A stretch of DNA of 64,000 nucleotides from Petaurus breviceps papuanus (lineage: Eukaryota; Chordata; Mammalia; Diprotodontia; Petauridae). Numbering within the stretch: position 1 is the stretch's first letter; every line of letters begins with the position of its first letter. Of this stretch, positions 11,565-22,557 are shown piece by piece. A program made the position numbers and the translations under genes. Where the stretch lies: assembly GCA_028583685.1 (NCBI GenBank), contig JAMXIF010000003.1, positions 78,432,558 through 78,496,557 of the forward strand. Direction: 5' to 3'. Under the pieces are notes generated by a model. The model saw nothing but the letters and a program-made list of their open reading frames with translations. It made no database searches and had not been told where the DNA came from.

Positions 11565-13205
11565 AATTAACATGTCTTCCTGCAGATTGCACATACTTTT
11601 TTCCTCTCTGTCATTCCCATTCTTTCACTTATTTTCCATCTCTCCCTCTCTAGTGGCTCATTTCTTACTGCCTACAAACATGTCTGTATCTCCTCTGTCC
11701 TTAAAAAGCCTTCATTTGACCCTTCCATTCCCACTATTGTCCTATATCTCTTCTGCTTTTTTTTAATAGCTAAACTATAGCTAAAAGGTGGTCTACAATA
11801 GGTACCTCCACTTGCCTCTCATTCTTTTCTTAACCCCTCAAATTGTAGCCTCCAACCTTATTGTTCCACTGAAGCTGCTCTCTCCAAATTTACAAATAAT
11901 CTACAAATTGCTAAATCCAGCGGCCTTTTCTCAATTGTCATTTACTTTGACCTGTCTATAACTTTTGACACTGTTGACTACTCTTTCCTCCTGGATACTC
12001 TCTTTTCTCTAGGGTTTCAGGGGACCCCTCTCTCCTGGTTTTCCTCCTACTTTTCTGATCTCTTTCCTTTTCACTGGATCCTCCTCCACATCATGTCCTG
12101 TACCTGTAGGTGTCCCTCAGGGTTCTGTTATGAGTCCTCTTTTCTTCCACTTGGTGATTTCATCATGTCCCATGCATTTAATTGCCATCTCGAAGCTGAT
12201 GATTCTCAAATCAACTTTTCTTTCTCCAGTCTCTCTGTTGAACTCTAATCTAGACTCTCCCAACTGTCTTTCAGACATCTCAAGCTAAATACGAGTAGAT
12301 ATTTCAAATTCAATATATCCAAAAGAGAATTTGTTATCTTCACCCCTAAACTCTCTCTGCTTCTTACTTTACTTATTACTTTAGAGGACAACCCCCCTCC
12401 TAGTCATTCAGGCCCATAACCTAGAAGTCATACTAGATTCTTCAACTTATACAAATTATACAAGCTATTGCCAAGGCCTGAAGATTTTACCTTTGCAACA
12501 TCTCTTGAATGCTTCCCCCTTCTCTTCTCTGATACTACCACCACTCTAGTGCAGGCTTTCATCACCTCATGCCTTGAGTTTTGCAGTAGCATGCTCATGT
12601 GTCTGTCTGCCTCAAGTCTCTACCCATTGCAGTCCATCCTCCTTTCAGCTACCAAAGTGATTTTTCTAAAATGTAGGTCTAATCATGTCACACCCACTAC
12701 CTCCTCCTTCTCCCTTTGCCCCTCGGTAAACTCCAGTGAATTCTAGGAGCAAATTCAAATGCTCTGTTTGGCACTCAAAGCTCTTTACTACCTAGTGCCT
12801 TCCTACCTTTCTGGTCTTCTTACACCTTATTCCCTCCCACATACTTTTTGATCCAGTGATACTTGACCTCCTGGCTGTTCCACGAACAAGACATTCCATT
12901 TGTTGTCTTTGGGCATGTCTCTCCCCCATGCCTCCCATGCTTCCCCTCCCCTGCTCTACCTACTGACATCACTGGCTTCCTCTAAGTCTCTACTAACAAC
13001 CCACCATCCATAGGAAACCTTCACCAACCCTTCTAATTCCAGTACCTTCCCTCTATTAAATATTCCTTATTTGTCCTTGCTTTGCATATATTCATTTGTG
13101 TATCCTCTCCCCTATTAGATTGTAAGCTCTTTGAGGGCAGGGACTGTCTGTTGCTTCTTTTTGTATCCCACACACTCGGAACTTAATAAATGTTTATTGA
13201 TTGAT
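11565..13205 (+). mobile_element. L2 LINE, 3' 1.6 kb
   Basis: Continuous plus-strand L2 ORF2 from the reverse transcriptase onward. Landmarks: 'tgtccctcagggttctgtta' (the PQGSV-type motif, 12110), 'ctgatgattctcaaatcaac' (12196), 'gccaaggcctgaagatttta' (12469), 'ggctgttccacgaacaagac' (12873) and the tail 'agggcagggactgtctgttg' (13134), ending 'aataaatgtttattgattga'. Numerous indels and stops leave only short open frames. It is one of the best-preserved L2 copies here. Confidence 0.88.
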
Positions 13206-13244
13206 TGATCACATGCTCACAAAATCTGTCTATAAATAAAAAAT

Positions 13245-13508
13245 AATACAATCATCATCATCATATAACAGATCTTACTTAGTGCTTTGAGGTTTGTAAA
13301 GCACTTTACATAGGTTATTTTCCTCGATCTTTACAACAATTCTGTGAGGTAGGTTCTATTATTACTCCCATTGTACAGATGAAATAACTGGGACTCAAGA
13401 AGATCATGTGACTTGCCCAAGGTCATACAAGTAGTAAGTGTCAGGGACACTTTGAACTTATGTCCTCTGACTACAGAGACAATGACAATTGTATCTTACT
13501 GCCTCCCA
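13245..13508 (-). mobile_element. MIR-type CORE-SINE, minus strand
   Basis: Antisense 3' end 'gtaaagcactttacataggt', 'gtgaggtaggttctattatt', core 'gtgacttgcccaaggtcata' and head remnant 'tgtatcttactgcctccc'. It is nearly full length. Confidence 0.8.
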
Positions 13509-13560
13509 TCTTAAGTGATTAGCTCAGGATCACAGAGCTGGTAAATATTTGAGGTGGAAG
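13509..13560 (-). mobile_element. MIR fragment, left part (interrupted)
   Basis: 'gtgattagctcaggatcaca' and 'gagctggtaaatatttgagg'. It resumes at 13806 after another MIR, with gaggtgg repeated at both junctions. Confidence 0.6.
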
Positions 13561-13805
13561 GAAAGAAGATAGCAAAGAGATACAGACCAAGTCCTTACTG
13601 TGTGGCAAGCACTGTGCTAAATAAACACTTTACAATCCCTGTAACAACTCTGAGGTAGGTGTGATTATTATCCCCATTTTATAGTTGAGGAAAGTGAAAC
13701 AGACAGAGATTAAGTACCATGGTCAGGGTCCAGCCGCTGCCAGGTAGCTGAGGCTGGACTTGAACTTCCTGATTCTAGCTCTATCCACTGTACCACCTAG
13801 TTACA
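13561..13805 (-). mobile_element. MIR-type CORE-SINE inserted in another MIR
   Basis: 'caagcactgtgctaaataaa', 'attattatccccattttata', core 'agattaagtaccatggtcag' and head 'tctatccactgtaccaccta'. It is flanked by gaggtgg (13551-13557 and 13806-13812). Confidence 0.75.
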
Positions 13806-13876
13806 GAGGTGGGATTCAAACCCAGATTTTCCTGACTTCGAGTCAAATGTTCTATCCTCTGTCCTACACTGATTCA
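13806..13876 (-). mobile_element. MIR fragment, right part (interrupted)
   Basis: 'gggattcaaacccagatttt' and 'ctgacttcgagtcaaatgtt' continue the MIR begun at 13509. It ends only about 70 bp from the CPA6 splice donor. Confidence 0.6.
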
Positions 13877-13946
13877 AACAAATTCAGGTCAGTGTTAGAA
13901 GGTAGATGGCACTAAAGATTTTCATAGAAAGGAAAAAGGAAGCTTA

Positions 13947-14138
<192 letters not shown>

Positions 14139-14316
14139 TCAAACAAGTATCTTGTTTATATATAACAACAAACAAAACATTCAATTTAGACATTGTCCTT
14201 GGATCAGAGGCTAAAGCCCTTAAAAAATTTTTTTTAAAGAAATTTCAGCCTGTGAGATATTTCAACCCCTGAGGCTAATTGTTTAATAGGTTCCAAATTA
14301 TGTCATGTTATATTAT

Positions 14317-14495
14317 GGCATCTAAGTGGTGCAGTAGATAGCTGTGTGATCCTGGGCAGGTCACTTCACCCAGTTTGCTTCAGTTTTCTCATCTGTAAAA
14401 TGAGTTGGAGAAGGAAATGGCAAACCAACTTCAGTATCTTTGTCAAGAAAACCCCAAATAGGGTTATGGAGAGTTGAACATGACTGAACAAAAAT
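14317..14495 (+). mobile_element. MAR1-type SINE, internally deleted
   Basis: Head 'ggcatctaagtggtgcagta' joins directly to 'gctgtgtgatcctgggcagg', so the middle of the tRNA-like part is missing. The RTE tail 'tttgtcaagaaaaccccaaa' and 'gagttgaacatgactgaaca' is present. It lies about 250 bp upstream of the CPA6 exon, in the intron. Confidence 0.8.
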
Positions 14496-15192
14496 AAGAA
14501 ATTATATAATCTTCATAAAATAGTTAATCATAACATGGTAATATCTTTAAGACTGGGATCCTGAGGCTACATGATAAATGTTAAAGAAAAATAGTTTTTT
14601 GTAAAAACAGGTGATGACTTGAAAATGTTTCTTCAACTTTAAAGTAGTGGGAAATAATAACCCTCTTTATTTTGCAAAGAGTTCATTCCTTAGATCATGT
14701 TCAATGTAAGCAAAATTGTGAAGCAGACAAATATTTCTTTTCTTTTCCCTCTTCAGCTGCCTGGTCAGATTCTCAAGGCAGATCTTGATCTCTGCTAAAA
14801 TATAAGTTAATAGGACTTTAGGTGTTATACCTCTCCTAGGGATATTTCTATTTTTAGGGTACTCCCAAAAACTGAAAACCCTTTAAGATCCAAGGAAATT
14901 AATCTTTACTAATGACATTTCAGTTTGAGAAGGGAAATATTATGGACAGAAATAGCCTTCCTCTAACTCAAGTTGCATAATATTTAACTGCCTTTGTGAA
15001 GCCAATGAATTGATTCACTCAAATTATTAATTTAACAATCATAGAAAATCACAGAATTGTAGGCCTTGAAGAAATTTTTGCAAGATTATTTGGTCCATCT
15101 GATAGTTTTGGATGGAAATGCATCTAAGACCAAATCTATCTTAGTCTATTATAGATATAATAATTATAGCTATTGTTTTTTATTATTATCTC
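14496..15192. other. Mostly unassigned; weak L3-like scrap
   Basis: 'aaatcacagaattgtaggcc' near 15046 resembles the end of an antisense L3 or MIR tail. Otherwise I see nothing. Confidence 0.35.
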
Positions 15193-15207
15193 TTTTTTTT
15201 TAACATT

Positions 15208-15368
15208 TTTTTTTAAAGCAATCAGGGTTAAGTAACTTGCTCAAGGTTACGTGGCCAGTTATTTCTGGGTGTGGTGCTAAGTATCAGTGCCCGGATTTGA
15301 TCCCCAGGTCATCCCGACACTGGAGCCAGTGCTCTTACTCACTGTGCTACCTGGCTGTCCCCCCCCCC
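15208..15368 (-). mobile_element. tRNA-derived SINE, 'agtgagtaagag' subfamily
   Basis: Antisense body 'gttaagtaacttgctcaagg', 'tctgggtgtggtgctaagta' and head 'cactgtgctacctggctgtc'. The duplicated flank tttttttttaacatt is at 15193-15207 and 15371-15385. Confidence 0.9.
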
Positions 15369-15385
15369 TTTTTTTTTTTAACATT

Positions 15386-15882
15386 CTTAAAGGAGGAAAT
15401 CCCATAATATTCCTATGTAGTTTATCTTTCTACATAAAAATTTTCAGAAAAGTTTTCTGAATACATATAATATTTCAAATATTTTAAGATCACATCATGA
15501 TTTCATGTTTTTTATTCTTTTCATCACTGAAAAAAATTGATTTCTGGCATATGATAATTGAATGCTAAAAATTAAATTCTACCTCAGATTTTTCATTTTT
15601 GAGTGAAGTAATCACAATACACTTTATCTTTCCTTTCATATTCCTTTTTCTAGCCCTTTAATCATCTTAGTGACTCTTCTCTAAATTCATCTCAATGAGT
15701 TGGATTTTTTAATATAAATATATGGATTGTTTTCAATAATGGGCAATGGATTCTAGGAAGTAATAGTTGTGATCATACTTAAATTCAAATAGAAAGAAGA
15801 AAAATGGTGCTAAAGTTGGTGAAAAGCTCTTAGTTTTCAAAGTAAGATGAACCTACAATAGAGGACCAAGTCTGTTGATTCA
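15386..15882. other. No recognised feature
   Basis: AT-rich sequence with nothing I can name. Confidence 0.4.
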
Positions 15883-16010
15883 CTTAATAAATATTTATTA
15901 AGAACTTGAAATAGGCGTGACTAGAACCAAGGGAGATATAAAACTAAGTGAGACACTGTTCCTAACTCAAGGAGTTTATGATCTGGTATATCATTAAGTT
16001 CTTTTTAATC
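15883..16010 (-). mobile_element. L2 3' end, minus strand
   Basis: 'acttaataaatatttattaa' followed by 'ctaactcaaggagtttatga', the antisense of the L2 tail. Confidence 0.6.
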
Positions 16011-16087
16011 TCTATGACAGAAGCTTATTAAACATACAAAACGTGTAATGTGATCTTGGAGAAGGTTGCCTGCTGGTTGGGCTAAAG

Positions 16088-16290
16088 CGGGTGTGGGAAC
16101 TCTTCAGCCTCAAGGCCACATATAGCCTTCTAGGTCCTTGGATGTAGCCTTTTGACTGAGTCCAAGTTTTATAGAACAAATCCTTTTATTAAGGGAATTT
16201 GTTCTGTGAAGTTTGGATTCAGTCAAAGGGCCGCACTTGAAGACCTAGAGGGCCACGTATAGCCTAGAGGTTTCAGGTTCTCCACCCCTG
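16088..16290. mobile_element. hAT MITE, nearly complete palindrome (203 bp)
   Basis: The left arm 'tcagcctcaaggccacatat' with 'agccttctaggtccttgga' is mirrored by the right arm ending 'gacctagagggccacgtata' with 'ggttctccacccctg'. The arms meet around 16190 near 'cttttattaaggg'. The flanks ggctaaag (16080-16087) and agctaaag (16291-16298) are the 8-bp duplication of a hAT insertion. It is a non-autonomous element with about 100-bp inverted repeats and no coding capacity. Confidence 0.88.
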
Positions 16291-16344
16291 AGCTAAAGGC
16301 TTACTGTGTTTCCCTCCCTTAATTGTCCAAAAGAGAGATCTTTG

Positions 16345-16354
16345 NNNNNNNNNN
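16345..16354. other. Assembly gap (10 N)
   Basis: Ten undetermined bases between 'agagatctttg' and 'taccccacttttccc'. The length is probably a placeholder rather than a measured size. Confidence 0.95.
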
Positions 16355-17560
16355 TACCCCACTTTTCCCTCTAGGGAGCCTATTTCTTAAAAAAAGTTGT
16401 TTCCCTTTCTGCTAAAAGTATACTCTGTCTCCTAAACTGGCAATAGTATTATTAACCAGTTGTATTGCTAAACTATGTGTATATTTTGAGAATGTGAGGA
16501 GGAAATTTAGAGAAACTTCCTTGGGAAAAGCATAGAGACTTAAAAACTGCAGTATTTTTTTTTTGCTAGAATTTGGTCTCTGGTTAGAGGCTCAAGGCTG
16601 TAGAAGAGAGTTGTTGATTTATTTTTTTACAACTTTTCCAAGCAGAAAAATAAACAGACATCCCTAGGCAATGAGTCATCAGTATTGGTGACTGTGACTA
16701 ATCGAGCTGCTAATGTGGTGGGTTCACTGAAATATTCTTTCCCATTTTTTCCCCTAAAGTCCATTTTGAAAGGAAACTCATTCCTCTAGAAAGGGGAGGT
16801 GCTCAGAAAATAACTGGAGGTGGGTGGAAGAAGGAAGTCATACAAAATAGAGGAGATGAATTAAGGGTGACTAACAGTCTTAACGGACTACTTTTCCTCA
16901 ACAGAACCCCACTCCACTAACTCCATTGCTACACATTACTGGGATTATGGTTTATAGGAAAATAGACCAGGAAAAATCCATTCTAAAATATGATTTGGAA
17001 ATGGCTTACTGGTGAGATCTTGGCACCTTTCTAATAAAATTTTAGGTGGTAAATTATCAGGAAGAAGCCATCCTACAATGGAATCAATGAAAAATAACCT
17101 CCAGGATTATAACACATCATGTAAAAGCATGCTGAAACGTAGAGAGAAGATGAATGATAAGTACAAGAGAAAGGATGGCAGGTTTTAGGCAACATAAGTA
17201 AAAGAGGGCTGGTACATAAACATTTGTCAGTGTTTTTCCAACACTGTTTTGCACCCATACAATTTGAAGAGATTGTACTTTGACAGAAAGACATGAGTAT
17301 TCTGGTCTGTTGGGCAGATATATGCAGATATGTACACACAGGGAGAAAGATAACTTACAAGGCTATCACAGACTGATGAAAATATCCTTTCAGGATATAT
17401 AACTCGCCTATTTTCCCCTATAAAATCCCATGCTTACTGAGCAGCATTTTGGTTACTGATTAGATTTGGCAGGTGCTTTGATAAGGGATATTCTGGTCAG
17501 TGGTCAAAAGTATCTATTCTAGGTTTTTGTAGCAGATAGTTTTCAGAGTAAATTAACGTA
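16355..17560. other. No recognised feature
   Basis: Intronic sequence. An 88-codon minus-strand frame (17073-17339) is Cys/Ser/Thr-rich without family resemblance and I treat it as chance. Confidence 0.45.
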
Positions 17561-17564
17561 CTGA

Positions 17565-18080
17565 CAGAATTACAGAATCTCAGAATTGGAAATGAACTCA
17601 GCCTAACAATTCAGTGTTTGCTTGAGACTTAGGGACAGGAAAACCACTGCCTCTGAAGATAGCCCTTCACATTTATTTTTCTCACATTTATTCACACGTA
17701 ACAATAGTTAGGAACTATTTGCATCAAGTCTAAAGCTTTCTCATTCAACTTTCATCCATTGTTCTTTATTCTATCTCATGGAACCAATGGAACAAGTATA
17801 ACTCCTCATCTACAAGCAGTCTTTCTAATACTTGACCATAACTATCAGGATTCTCTTGAGTCATTTCAGGATATATACCCATGATTCCTTCCATTGAGCC
17901 TCATATGGCAAGGTCCCTGCTCCCCTCAACATCCCAGTTGCCTTGCTCTGGATGGGTTCAACTTTATCAAAGTTCTTTCTAAAATGGAGTGTTCAGAACT
18001 GACCATAATGGACATGATCTGACTAGCATAGAGTGGAAGTATTACCTACTTTGTTCTGGACACTGTCTCTTTTGGTGCCA
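17565..18080 (-). mobile_element. L3/CR1 LINE 3' part, minus strand
   Basis: 'acagaatctcagaattggaa', 'ccttgctctggatgggttca' and 'gagtgttcagaactgaccat' give the antisense L3 order from the 3' tail into the reverse-transcriptase end. Diverged. Confidence 0.65.
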
Positions 18081-19890
18081 TCTATGTTTGCAGTAGAATT
18101 TTTTTTACTATCATATTACACTGTCAATTCATGTGATTTCTTAGTATAGATGAACAAAATTTGTTTTATAAATCAGCCCCTTGAGAATTTGACTAGCGTA
18201 AGTCACTTGTCCAGGACTAGATCACCTTGGGGTGAGCTGATAAAATTGAGTTTCTGAATACACATACACCATTACCCTATGAGCATCTGTCTAAAACAGC
18301 ATGTTGACTATGCATCTAATAATATTCCACTGGAAAAAGACTCCTTTCAAATGCATTAGAGGTTTGTTCTTAATCTTCAGTGATTGCTTTAACATCCTAT
18401 TCCCCCAAAATAATCATCATGTACTTATATTCAAATATGTTTTTCAGTAGGGGAATAAAGGATAAGAAAAACAAAGAAAAAGACTTCAAATTCTATTTTT
18501 CCTGGTTTTATGAAGAAAATGCTCAAATTGTTTCTTTATATTGTGACATTAAGATAAAATAAATTGGATTTAGGGAAATACTCCCATAAGATGATGAACA
18601 ATAAATATTTTTAAATGAATAAGGAGATTGAGGAATGAATTGTCACAGAAGCCAGATTCCTTGTTTACAATTAGAATGATAATCATTTCTTAGAAATAAG
18701 TGAAAATATCTCATTAGGATTCCTTTAGACTTGAGTTTCTGGGTATCTGTACTCCTCTACATTGGATACACTTGTCTGATGTCTTTTGAGCACTCAGAAG
18801 CACTTTTATTAAGCAGAGGAATAATAATACTTCTGATGTAGATGTCAGAGCAGGGGTATAATAAAATAGAACAACTGTCATGGAGGGTCTATGTTTTAGA
18901 TGTGACAGGGAACTTTGGGGACTAATACGATTTGGTAACAGATGGTCTACATTTCAGCTGCCTGAGACAACACTGAAATCTAGACGAGAATTGTCCTGTT
19001 TTCTATTTATTTTTATGTTAATTTATAAAAACTGTTCTTAGGCTAGCCATGAAGGTACAGTGGGTAAGGGGATTCCTTTTTTCTCGAAGAAAATTGTGAG
19101 ACTCCATCTTAATCCTACCCTCCCATAGATGTATAAATAAAAATGTACAGACTTTAAAATGTTCCCTGCCTAATCAGTCTCTAAAATTAGGTTTTTGCTC
19201 TGCTCTTACTCTATCTCAGTGGGCCCACTTCCTAGATTTCATGGCTGCAGATTTGACTTTCTGGTTTCTTCCACTTATTCTTATTCAGGCACAATATTTC
19301 AAAGAGGCATTTCAATTATTCTCATATCCTGGGGTCCCTGAGTGTGTGAATGCACCCAAAAGAACAGGTGAGGGTTCAAATTGGGATCCTGATTGACCTC
19401 TGGGGACCACAAACTTGGGAGTGGTGATCTTGAGTCAAGTTTCTTAATTCATTATCTCAGCATGCAGCTTGAAATCTGAAGCTTCATATACATGATTGTT
19501 TATTTTATTGCCTCAAGAATGGCAGCATTTCATTAATTTTCACACTTCACTGAGGTAAGAACTCTGTACCATCAACCAGATGCCATGATCTCATCAGAGA
19601 CTTAGGCAAGGAAACTGAAAGGCCTCCTGTTCCTTTACAAAAAATACAAAAATGCATTGACTAGCAAGCAACAGGGGAGCAAATTAATCATTAACATTAG
19701 CATAAGTCCAAAGATGAAATGATACTGAGTCAGTCCAAAAGAAAAATTCCTTGGTAACATAAGTTTCAGTAAAATGGAATTGTTATCCTTGGCAATGGTT
19801 TTATCATGTTATAGACTAGTTATTCTTGCTGTCAGAAATATCTCATCACTAGGATGTTGGGTAAGTGTGGAAGGATCTGATAAATTTTAT
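18081..19890. other. Mostly unassigned intronic sequence
   Basis: AT-rich. I recognise no repeat, exon or RNA over 1.8 kb. A faint SINE-like string, 'aaggtacagtgggtaagg', lies near 19051 but is too short to call. Confidence 0.45.
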
Positions 19891-19891
19891 T

Positions 19892-20020
19892 TTTCAACAA
19901 GTATTAATTAAATACCTCCCAAAAAGAATCACTTTACTAGGTTTTGAGGATAGAAAGAAAAAAGCACAACAGTTCTTACCCTCAAGAAGTTTATTATCTC
20001 CTGGGGGGAAATAACATTAA
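19892..20020 (-). mobile_element. L2 3' end, minus strand
   Basis: 'tattaattaaatacctccca', 'ctcaagaagtttattatctc' and 'ctggggggaaataacatt' are the antisense L2 tail. Confidence 0.65.
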
Positions 20021-20021
20021 A

Positions 20022-20112
20022 CACTTCAGGCCTCAGTTTACTGATCTAAAAAATGATGGTGTTGAAGCGAAGGACCTCTCAGGTTTCTTCTACTTCTAAA
20101 TTTATTATTTCT
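20022..20112 (+). mobile_element. MIR 3' fragment
   Basis: 'aggcctcagtttactgatct' and 'gaaggacctctcaggtttct' match the end of a plus-strand MIR. Confidence 0.5.
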
Positions 20113-20224
20113 GAGCACTTAGCACAGACGTCAACACGTCCTCTTACATGACTACTAATTTTTTATTTTTTCTTTCTTTGGGAATTATAGTTGTGGAAAG
20201 CAATAGGTCCTCTTGTAGGGAACA

Positions 20225-20440
20225 TGGTGGTGCTTGAATGCCAAAGACAGTTGACTACTTCACATTTTTACCTGGGACTGTCTCTGGCATCCTCCAATGT
20301 ATGTCTTTCTCTCCAACTCTGGCCTTAATGACGCTGACAATAATCTCGAGTGCCACCATATGTGGTATATGTTGCCAACTCTTGGGCTATAATGTTATTT
20401 ACCACAATATGGTGGCACTTTTACTTGGGAATTTTCACTA
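20225..20440 (+). repeat. Unclassified interspersed repeat, copy A
   Basis: About 210 bp starting near 'tgaatgccaaagacagttga' and ending near 'caatatggtggcacttttac'. An inverted, diverged copy lies at 22065-22262. Shared blocks include 'cttcaca.ttttacct', 'tctggca' and a final 'caccat' block. The family is unknown to me. A degraded LTR fragment is possible but unproven. Confidence 0.5.
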
Positions 20441-20485
20441 CTGAATCTGTTGAGCTAAAAGCAGAGGAAATTTTAGTATACTATG

Positions 20486-20646
20486 GGGGGGCTAGGTGGT
20501 GCAGTGAATAGAGTGCCGGCCCTGGAGTCAAAAGGACCTGAGTTCAAATCTGGCCTCAGACACTTAACACAAAAAACTAGCCATGTGACCTTGGGCAAGT
20601 CACTTAACCCCAATTGCCCTCCAAAAAGCAAAAAAAAAAAAAAGAA
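20486..20646 (+). mobile_element. WSINE1-like SINE
   Basis: 'ggctaggtggtgcagtgaat' through 'aagtcacttaaccccaattg' and tail 'ccctccaaaaagcaaaaa'. The target-site duplication tatactatg is at 20477-20485 and 20647-20655. The body carries 'cacttaacacaaaaaactag', a subfamily feature shared with 22343-22557. Confidence 0.93.
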
Positions 20647-20655
20647 TATACTATG

Positions 20656-21068
20656 TTCTTTTTGAAAAAAATGGGGTTTATTATTAAGTATGTCAAGCAG
20701 GCATATGTACATACTGTGTTTACTTGTCCTTTGTACACAGAAATAGAAATATAAAATGTATATGAAATGTAGACAGTGTAATTTTATAGGGTTGGTAGCA
20801 CTAAACCATGGAAAGATTAAGAAATCCCTAAAGTAGATGGCACTTGAGCAGGGATTCTTGGGATTCTGAAAGTTGAAGATGCCGAGGGAGTGAATTATAG
20901 ACATGGAATACAATCTATGCAAAAGCATGGAGGTAGAAAATGGAATATCTGATGTAGAGGAACAGGAAGTAGGATCGTTTGACTGGGACATAAAGTGCAC
21001 ACAGAGGAGCAATATGAGATCAGTCTGAAAAGAGAGACTGGAGCAGACAAAGGACTTTGCCATTCAAC
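20656..21068 (-). mobile_element. L2 LINE, minus strand (first segment)
   Basis: Antisense L2 3' region: 'gcaggcatatgtacatactg', 'ggagtgaattatagacatgg', 'ttgactgggacataaagtgc' and 'gagcaatatgagatcagtct'. It continues at 21476 after a nested insertion. A long antisense open frame across this and the adjacent SINE is not a gene. Confidence 0.7.
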
Positions 21069-21475
21069 TCAGAAAAAAAGATTTTCTTTGTGTTAGGTAT
21101 GTTCTTTGGATTATGCGCTCCTTTGGCAGTATGATGACATCTGATTCTGTGACTCTGTTTACCTTAATTTTAATCATGACAAATCTATGGGCCCATTTTC
21201 GGGTTAATGTTTTGAAGTATGTGAGAAAAAAATACAAAATGCAAAGGGTGTGGCTTGTTCGTCCAGGGTCACACAGATATTTTCTGAGGCCAGAATTGAA
21301 CTAAGGTCTTTCTGACTCCAGGCTCAGCACTCTATCCACTGTACCACCTAGGTGCCTCATAGTTTGTATGTATTATAAGTGCCTATGATCACAAAGGAGA
21401 CCAATTATATTAAAATACCGTTATCAGCATATTAAAAAAGGTCACAGACCTCTAGATTAAGAATTCCTGTTTTAG
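21069..21475 (+). mobile_element. TIR-type repeat inserted in L2, itself interrupted
   Basis: Left part 'atgcgctcctttggcagtat' and right part 'aaaggagaccaattatatta' to 'agattaagaattcctgtttt' match the family seen at 29345-29572 and around the L1 at 7793-10337. A MIR-derived segment splits it at 21242-21372. Confidence 0.55.
21242..21372 (-). repeat. MIR-derived 131-bp segment, near-identical to 24598-24728
   Basis: The antisense MIR body ('ccagggtcacacagatattt', 'actccaggctcagcactcta') plus a non-MIR extension 'catagtttgtatgta' matches 24598-24728 at about 125 of 131 positions. That is far closer than ordinary MIR copies. Confidence 0.85.
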
Positions 21476-21908
21476 AGGCTAGCCACTAAAATTTTTTGAG
21501 CGGATGGGTGATAATTAGAGGTGTGCTTCAGGAATATCACTTTGGCAGCTGTTTGGAGGATACATACACTATCAGAGAAACTGGAGATGAGGAAAGCAGT
21601 TAGGAGGCTATTACAGTGTTTCAAGGGGACATGTAATGAGAGCCTAAATCGGGGGAATGGTTGTATGAATGGATAGAATGAGATGGTTACCGATGCAACA
21701 GATGTTATGAAAATAGATTTGACAAAACTTGGCAATTGGTTGGTTATGGCAGGGGGTAAGTGAGGAATCAAGGGTGTCTTTAAGGTTATGAACTTGCATG
21801 TCTTGATAGATGGTGGAGCCCTTGATAGGAATTGGGAAACTAGGAAAAGGAATGGGTTTGGGGGGAAAGATAAAGAATCAACTTTGGACGTGTTTTGGTT
21901 CCTCATTT
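21476..21908 (-). mobile_element. L2 LINE, minus strand (second segment)
   Basis: 'gctagccactaaaatttttt', 'ttcaggaatatcactttggc', 'aggaggctattacagtgttt' and 'atggtggagcccttgatagg' continue the antisense L2 begun at 20656. Confidence 0.75.
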
Positions 21909-22064
21909 AGTATTCCATTTTTCTTAAGGTATGCTTGTCATAATTAATGGTAAATCTCACTTTTCAAAAAACAAAATGAAAGCAAAAAACAAACAACAAA
22001 GTATACTTCGTAAAAAAAAAAGCTTTAACACTTCCCCTACTTGTTGGTTCAGGGGATTTAGTGA

Positions 22065-22262
22065 TCCACAAGCAAAAGAAACATTTTATTGTGATAAACA
22101 GCATGGTGGTCCAGAGGTTGGGAAACAATAACATAAGCAGTAGTACTCAGGATGATTATCAGTGACACTGAGTTGGGAATGTGGGAAGAGACATGTATGA
22201 GTGCCAGGGATAGCTTTAGGTAAAACTGTGAAGAAGCCAATTCTACCTTTGGCATCCAAACA
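22065..22262 (-). repeat. Unclassified interspersed repeat, copy B (inverted)
   Basis: The reverse complement begins 'ttggatgccaaaggtagaat' and contains 'cttcacagttttacctaaag' and 'tgtcactgataatcatcctg', aligning to 20225-20440 over its length at perhaps 65-70%. Its far end has 'cacaataaaatgtttctttt', which would suit a polyadenylation region. Confidence 0.5.
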
Positions 22263-22342
22263 CCATCTACTCTTCAAAAGAAGACCTGTTGCCTCCCTAA
22301 CTCTTATTGTCAGGAAGAGAATAAATTAAAAACCCAGTAACT

Positions 22343-22557
22343 GGGGTGGCTAGGTGGCGCAGTGAATAGAGCACCAGCCCTGGAGTCAGGAGGACCTGAG
22401 TTCAAATCTGGCCTCTGACACTTAACACAAAAAACTAGCCATGTGACCTTGGGCAAGTCACTTAACCCCAATTGCCCTACCTTCCCCCCTCCAAAACAGC
22501 AAAAAAGCCCCCCAAATCTCAAAACAACCAAACTAACAAACAAACAAACAAAAAAAA
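22343..22557 (+). mobile_element. WSINE1-like SINE with (caaa)n tail
   Basis: 'ggtggctaggtggcgcagtg', 'cagccctggagtcaggagga' and 'acttaacacaaaaaactagc', with a long tail of CAAA units at 22534-22557. It is close to the copy at 20486. Confidence 0.92.

Noticed and set aside
20473-21063. 196-codon minus-strand open frame
   Set aside because: It runs through an antisense SINE (20486-20646) and antisense L2, with no domain.
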